Shown piece after piece: positions 60,901 through 64,000 of a stretch of 64,000 bases of DNA (the first letter of the stretch is position 1; every line of letters starts with the position of its first letter). The stretch comes from Megalobrama amblycephala (Eukaryota; Chordata; Actinopteri; Cypriniformes; Xenocyprididae), in contig NC_063045.1 of the NCBI RefSeq assembly GCF_018812025.1, positions 56,373,957 to 56,437,956 on the forward strand. Direction: 5' to 3'. The translations under genes were made by a program, and so were the position numbers. The notes under the pieces are model-generated. The model ran no database searches. It was not told the origin of the DNA and saw only the letters and a list, made by a program, of their open reading frames with translations.

Positions 60901-62581
60901 GTTCAGAATGAACCATTCAGCCTTCAAGAACTAAGCCACAGGTGTGTGTTTTTTTGTTGTGCGGAAAGGCTCATTGAGACAGAATTAATAGGATTCAAAG
61001 ACACATTCGTCCTAAAATCCAGGAAAGATGTGGACAAGGAATGTGAGTGTGTACACGCTCAGTCACTCTGAATCTGTCCAATCTGACTAGCATGCAAACT
61101 AGCAGACAAAAAGAAAACAGGTTCAAGCTCATATAGAGCTTGTTTATGACTGTGTGAGCTTTAGGAAAGCTCATATAATGTTCAAATGGGTAGTTGAAAC
61201 TGTTGGCATGAAGTTTTGATATTCTCTACAGACTACAGTTATATTCAGAAATGCCATACTACCCACACTAAAATTATGAATGTGCATGAAGTATGCAACA
61301 CCTCAAGGAATACTAGGAATACTACACGAGTGCAATGCACTCAACTTGACCATCCATAGCAAACAATATACATAACTGCACAATTATTATTTGTTGAGTG
61401 TCACCATTGTTGTGTTTTGTATGTTGAGCATTGATGTGCTTCATTAGGTGATGGAAGAAAAAAAACCTTTGTTGCAAGATGATGTCACACCTTTCAAAGA
61501 TAAATCTCAGCAGCTGCTTTACTATTGTGAAATATCCATCTACAAACAATTATGAATTTGAAATAAATTATTGGTAAATCTTTATGTTGAAATAACGCTA
61601 ATAATAGTCTGACTAACTAAAAATCAGCCAATTAGCTTGTCTTTGTTTTAACAAATGTTTTTATTTTTCACACTTCTGACTTGGCTAGAACAGAAATTTG
61701 AATATGAATATACAAAGTTGAAGATCATGGTTAAAGACAACTTTATATTGTGAATTCACAGTAAAAACAAGAGCAGTAAATTACTGTGATGTCAGCATCA
61801 TTTTGCTGTTGATTAACAGTAATTTGTAAAATAATACTCTTTCATACTCTTTCACACTCTTTCATTTCATGCATTTTTTTTTTTTTTTTTTTTTTACAGT
61901 GTATTGATTTCTTGATTTTAATTAAATCTCAATAATGATTCTTAAATCCCAAGAATGTATCTTTTAGTCTATGCTGTTTTCAGTTGATGCATGAACAAAC
62001 TTCCCTAAGCATTATTTGTAGTGCCTCCCACCCAATAAATCAAAATGAGCTTTGTGCTTTGATACTTTTGATATGAAACAAAGTCTCAGATTTCAAATTC
62101 TGTCAATTGTATAAAGAAAGTTTTTGGCGCTCTTTAATGTGGTGTTACAGATCGCTGTAGCGCCTCTATTCAAGTGCACGGGAACCGATCATTTCTTCCT
62201 CTTTACTACTAATTATAGCATGAAATAAAAATGAAATCATGTCTCATTAAATTGCTCAATTAGTGTTTCAACCGTGGAAAGACGTCAATAAAACAGCTTG
62301 TAAACAATGCCATGTAACATTACATTTATCTCAGAAAAACCATTAAATGTCCATATCTCAACAGCAAGAAAAATTAACTCTAGAGAGGAGCATTTTGCTA
62401 AATATACTTTCAGTATATTGCAGTTAAGTCTGCTGGGATCATAGCTCTCCATGGCTATGCAGCATATGCTTGTATGTGTATGTGTGTGTACCTGAAAGAA
62501 GCCCGGAGGAACGGGGCCGACTGGCATACCCTCTCCTGGGGGCATGTTTCCAAGGACAGGACTCGGAGCTGCCGCTGCACT
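33077..62581 (-). CDS. ssbp2: ssbp2, single-stranded DNA-binding protein 2, 3' part (13 exons, 5' end outside window)
   Basis: Exons in transcript order: 62581-62492, 43315-43256, 42903-42837, 41664-41594, 41507-41440, 41332-41287, 41150-41115, 40221-40167, 39525-39455, 39302-39224, 38955-38927, 38765-38667, 33106-33077. They join in phase to 801 nt, 266 codons plus stop. They cover the Pro/Gly/Met-rich region from [16 protein letters not shown] to the terminal [13 protein letters not shown]2-type rather than SSBP3-type wording: MDSMPK and [19 protein letters not shown], with NPFQNES. Human SSBP2 is about 361 aa, so about 95 N-terminal residues, including the LisH domain, lie to the right of the window. 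SSBP2 is a nuclear adaptor that stabilises LDB1-LIM transcription complexes. The intron 43316-62491 is about 19 kb and full of repeats, as is the last intron. Confidence 0.95.
33197..35752. mobile_element. Inverted-repeat DNA element, about 2.55 kb, outer
   Basis: The left end TAGGGCTGCCACTTAATCG and the right end CTATAAGGGGACAGCCCTA are inverted and followed inward by TTAGTCG/CGACTAA words. No transposase frame is recognisable. A second element (33313-34660) is nested in it. It lies in the last ssbp2 intron. The end sequence is hAT-like; no clear target duplication. Confidence 0.6.
33313..34660. mobile_element. hAT-type element nested in the outer element
   Basis: Ends TAGTGTTGTTTTTGGCG and CGAAAGCAACACTA are inverted. 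TTTAGTC/GACTAAA and CGTTGACGAAA words repeat through both arms. The flanks TTTTAAAA and GTTTAAAA match at 7 of 8 positions, as expected for a hAT 8-bp duplication. Confidence 0.6.
35871..36660 (+). mobile_element. 5'-truncated L2-like LINE, reverse-transcriptase end
   Basis: Open frame from 35873 (upstream of the ATG at 35921) to a stop at 36565 encodes the C-terminal part of a non-LTR reverse transcriptase: [47 protein letters not shown] and [16 protein letters not shown] stop replaces the expected W before WNDLP. The LINE tail resumes at 37595 beyond an inserted foldback element. No AP endonuclease or catalytic domain is present. Confidence 0.85.
36663..37592. mobile_element. Foldback element inserted in the LINE, TA target duplication
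   Basis: Ends CAGTACAGTCCAAAAGTTTG and CAAACTTTTGGACTGTACTG are perfect inverses, flanked on both sides by TA (36661-36662 and 37593-37594). Internal end-type sequence GACCCCAAACTTTTGAACGG lies near 37170-37195. Same family as 20689-21620. The insertion splits the LINE. Confidence 0.85.
37595..37785 (+). mobile_element. L2-like LINE 3' tail
   Basis: After the inserted element comes an A-rich patch, then the LINE-type 3' end GTCGTTTTGGAGAAAAGCG followed by CTAAATGACTAAATGTAAATG, a short tandem tail typical of fish L2 copies. Confidence 0.65.
37786..38666. other. ssbp2 last intron, left part
   Basis: No exon or clear repeat family, apart from TTGGGGGCAGCCCTAA near 38026, which resembles a solitary end of the TAGGGCTG element type. 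Confidence 0.35.
39927..39988. repeat. (TA)n microsatellite
   Basis: About 30 TA units in the ssbp2 intron between 39525 and 40167. Confidence 0.9.
40891..40976. repeat. (TA)n microsatellite, long
   Basis: About 43 TA units in the ssbp2 intron between 40221 and 41115. Confidence 0.9.
41867..42136. mobile_element. Short inverted-repeat element, second copy of the 26261 family
   Basis: Left GGCCTGTTCACATCAAC and right TTGGTGTGAACGGGTC are inverted; the interior shares CATTGACAGCCAATCAGAAT with the 17430 fragment. In the ssbp2 intron between 41664 and 42837. Confidence 0.6.
43774..44098. mobile_element. TTAA-bounded short inverted-repeat element, 325 bp
   Basis: TTAAAAGTGCTGTATGCAATT at the left and ATTACATACTGCACCTTTAA at the right are imperfect inverses, each closing on TTAA. 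No coding content. Confidence 0.7.
44394..45424. repeat. Tandem repeat (unit about 220 bp) with tRNA-like motif
   Basis: Three units, starting at about 44418, 44636 and 45209, share GTGCCGTGACC, CAGTAAGAG-type, GTAAACCTCACTCCC and CTCAAGAGGCGC words. Each holds TTAGCGTGCCCGCCTCCCAT and then a B-box-like GGTTTGAGATCC or GGCTCGAATTCC, spaced as in a tRNA. The middle unit is split by the element at 44700-45041. The tRNA resemblance suggests a SINE origin, which is inference. Confidence 0.65.
44700..45041. mobile_element. hAT-type foldback MITE with perfect 8-bp target duplication
   Basis: Ends TAGGGCTGCACGATATATCG and CGATATATCGTGCAGTCCTA are inverted. Arms of about 165 bp pair almost perfectly, for example CAAATGGAGCGGCATTTAAT with its complement, around a small loop near 44860-44880. 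CTAGTAAC flanks both sides (44692-44699 and 45042-45049), an 8-bp duplication typical of hAT. No transposase. Confidence 0.9.
45425..46750. other. ssbp2 large intron, no feature
   Basis: Mostly unique AT-rich sequence. A short fragment near 45565-45620 (TAATTTCTTTAATTTCTTT) matches the 36663 foldback family. No exon recognised. Confidence 0.4.
46752..48760. mobile_element. Outer inverted-repeat element split by a TTAA element
   Basis: Left AGCTGCGTTTCCACCG (46749 region) and right GTGGAAAAGCAGCTAT (48736 region) are inverted, with GGAACTT words near both ends. The 46841-48311 element sits between them at a TTAA. Confidence 0.55.
46841..48311. mobile_element. TTAA-bounded element, 1.47 kb, copy 1
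   Basis: Ends TTAACTCCCTGAGGTCTG and CAGACTCCAGAGGGTTAA are imperfect inverses with TTAA borders. The left end continues AAAACGCGCCAGCGCG. It is homologous along its length to 54299-55754. No transposase frame is visible, so it is non-autonomous. Confidence 0.75.
48761..49560. other. ssbp2 large intron, no feature
   Basis: Unique-looking sequence with near-average base composition around 48900-49280; no exon, repeat or RNA gene that I can support. Confidence 0.35.
49873..49964. repeat. (TAATA)n pentanucleotide repeat
   Basis: About 18 perfect TAATA units, embedded in a wider zone (49690-50110) of degenerate TAATA-rich sequence with a direct-repeat pair around TCCATTGTTCA. Confidence 0.9.
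51064..51556. mobile_element. TTAA-family foldback element
   Basis: The right end GGGTGAACTATCCCTTTAA is typical; the left end TTAATTGGATACCCCATGA is degenerate. CACCCTCAAGCCGTCCTAGG at the left pairs with CCTAGGATGGCATGAGGG at the right. Confidence 0.65.
52052..52095. repeat. (CA)n microsatellite
   Basis: About 22 CA units in the large ssbp2 intron. Confidence 0.9.
52096..53338. other. ssbp2 large intron, no feature
   Basis: No exon recognised. The segment near 53000-53180 (TATCAAAATATAATTAACTTGCTCCGCC) resembles 51560-51680, so a local duplicated or repeated segment is likely. Confidence 0.35.
53339..54302. mobile_element. TTAA-bounded inverted-repeat element
   Basis: TTAAAGGTGCCCTAGA at the left is exactly inverted at the right (TCTAGGGCACCTTTAA). 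The right part shares GGGGTATTTTGAGCTGAAAC with the element at 59036-59896. Its right TTAA is also the left TTAA of the next element. Confidence 0.8.
54299..55754. mobile_element. TTAA-bounded element, 1.46 kb, copy 2
   Basis: Begins TTAAACTCTGGTCTAAAAACG and ends AACTCCAAGGGTTAA. Homologous to copy 1 at 46841-48311, with many small deletions. A further repeat start (AGGTGCAATAGGCGAC) follows on the same right TTAA (55751-55754). Confidence 0.75.
55755..56950. other. ssbp2 large intron, repeat start then unique sequence
   Basis: Begins AGGTGCAATAGGCGACTCTC, which looks like one end of another TTAA-type repeat whose other end I could not find. The rest shows no exon. Confidence 0.35.
57143..57819. 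mobile_element. Inverted-repeat element carrying a palindromic AATTCTGA/CAATTGCGAG array, copy 2
   Basis: Ends CTATGGAAGCTTGT and ACAAGCTTCCATAG are inverted. The interior is a dense array of TCACAATTCTGACTTTATAT, CAATTGCGAG and GAGATATAAACTC words in both orientations, giving many nested hairpins. A degenerate relative lies at 14311-15100. Confidence 0.75.
57939..57997. repeat. (CA)n microsatellite
   Basis: About 29 CA units with one CG interruption. Confidence 0.9.
58421..59035. other. ssbp2 large intron, no feature
   Basis: Unique-looking sequence; no exon, RNA gene or repeat family that I can support. Confidence 0.35.
59036..59896. mobile_element. TTAA-bounded inverted-repeat element
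   Basis: Left TTAAAGGGGTCCTTGAT and right ATTATAGGTCCCCCTTAA are inverted. The right part shares GGGGTATTTTGAGCTGAAAC with 53339-54302. The right TTAA also starts the next element. Confidence 0.75.
59893..60164. mobile_element. Short copy of the TTAGTTCA / TGAACTA foldback family
   Basis: Left TTAAAATGGTTAGTTCA and right TTTTTTGGGTGAACTACTCC are inverse ends; the interior has TCTGTCATCATTTACTCAAC. The left TTAA is shared with the previous element; the right border is degenerate. Confidence 0.6.
60165..62491. other. ssbp2 large intron next to its 5'-most visible exon
   Basis: No exon, RNA gene or repeat family recognised, apart from a T run at about 61877-61898. Confidence 0.4.
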
Positions 62582-63209
62582 CTGCAATCACAAATACACA
62601 CACAATTTCAGTTAAACAGCACATCCAATACACACCTACAGCTAGCAGCACTTACTCAAACACTGCACCGTGATGGTCATTCACCACTCAAGGACAAACA
62701 CACACACCCATAAACAAACACTCCCTGGAAGCCAAAATCTACATCTCTTAGACAGACACATGGATACTGTCAACAGCTGCTAACCACCAGAAGAACTGGC
62801 TTTCTGTCTGAAAACACATTCAGCTGCCTCCGTAAAATAAAAGCAAGCAGGCAGGGATGGTAGAGGTCAGATGGCAGACCAAAAAGACATGAAATGAGAC
62901 AGGATTACTCCGTCTGAGGATGCAGAGAGCCGCAGGCGGTCCCGGACCCCATGCGGGGAGCTAATGAGGAAGCCGTTTAGGTTCCTGTGCTAGACTGTGT
63001 AAACCACACACTCAACGCTAGAACAGAACAGGCAGAGGTGGATGGATGATGGGTCGTCCATGTTGACCGTACGTCTCCCTCTGGTGATGTCGAAACTCAA
63101 AGATTGGCTCCCAATTCATTCCTCCCTTTTGCGAATAAATACAATAAATAAATGTTATTTTTACATTTGATTATTATTATTTAAAAAATATCATTGATAA
63201 AATATGTGA

Positions 63210-63295
<86 letters not shown>

Positions 63296-64000
63296 TAATA
63301 TTTTTATTATTTTAAATATTATTTAATATATATCTAATTAATAAATATATATATAATATATATTTAATTAATAATTAATTAATATTTAATTATATTTATA
63401 TTATTGTAATGTATTTAAATATATTTCTATGTATATTTAATTAATTGTGGTTAATTTTAATTTATATTTTAAACATATAGTGTTATCATGTTGACAGATA
63501 TAGATATAATCCATATTAATGGAATTAATAATAAATATAGAAATAAATAATATAATTATTAATTAAATACAATAATAATAGTAAGCATTATTTATATATT
63601 ATTATACAAATATTTTGTATTTATTTTAGTGCTGTCAAAGGATTAATCGCATCTAAAATAAAGGTTTGTGTTTACATAATATTTGCACAGTATATATTTA
63701 ACAAAAATATATTTTAATTTTGTTAAATATATACGTGTGTGTATTTATATATACATAATAAATATACACAGTACACACATATATTATGTAAACACAAACT
63801 TTTATTTTGGATACACAGTACACATTTACTCAAAACTTATAAATAAATATGCTAAATGTGATAAACATGTCTGTTAAAACACCCTCATCTACACTGAACA
63901 AAATTATAAACGCTTTTAAAAACACTTTTGTTTTTGCCCCCATTTTTCATGAGCTGAACTCAAAGATCTAAGACTTTTTCTATGTACACAAAAGGCCTAT
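62582..64000. other. ssbp2 intron upstream of the first visible exon
   Basis: Includes a (TA)n array at about 63212-63290 inside a wider AT-rich zone to 63600. No further ssbp2 exon found before the window ends, so the next 5' exon lies outside. Confidence 0.45.

Overview
The window is nuclear DNA of a ray-finned fish, most likely a cyprinid. The genes have many short exons with GT/AG introns, the DNA between them is AT-rich with long TA, CA and homopolymer tracts, and it is crowded with fish-type repeats: Tc1-like transposons, hAT-type elements with 8-bp target duplications, an L2-like LINE, and many short inverted-repeat elements bounded by TTAA. Three adjacent genes (zcchc9, acot12, ssbp2) keep the order and orientation they have on human 5q14.

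Layout. 1-3714: repeats and probable 3' UTR. 3715-5052 (-): a single-exon alpha-2 adrenergic receptor, probably the D subtype, with a TATA-like box and a cluster of CRE sites about 0.9-1 kb upstream (5972-6046). 6778-11156 (-): a ten-exon secreted astacin zinc metalloprotease whose reading frame I rebuilt from splice sites (266 aa). A Tc1-like element sits in one of its introns. 11400-16532 (+): zcchc9, a zinc-knuckle protein in head-to-head arrangement with the astacin gene. It carries an apparent 1-base deletion in its first knuckle. 18282-28030 (-): acot12, a 15-exon acyl-CoA thioesterase with two HotDog domains and a START domain (576 aa), intact. 33077-62581 (-): the last 13 coding exons of ssbp2 (266 codons of the C-terminal part). 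Its 5' exons lie beyond the right edge, and an intron of about 19 kb (43316-62491) fills much of the right side.

The genes are not an operon-like unit. They are a receptor, an extracellular protease, an RNA-binding protein, a metabolic thioesterase and a transcription co-regulator. I found no clear novel multi-gene system. The observations most worth following are: the astacin whose Met-turn methionine is leucine and which has an extra cysteine pair; the zcchc9 frameshift whose shifted frame stays open to the last exon; the CRE/TATA promoter of the adrenergic receptor; TTAA-bounded elements chained end to end with shared TTAA junctions; and a tandem repeat with tRNA-like motifs that has been split by a hAT-type foldback element with a perfect 8-bp duplication.
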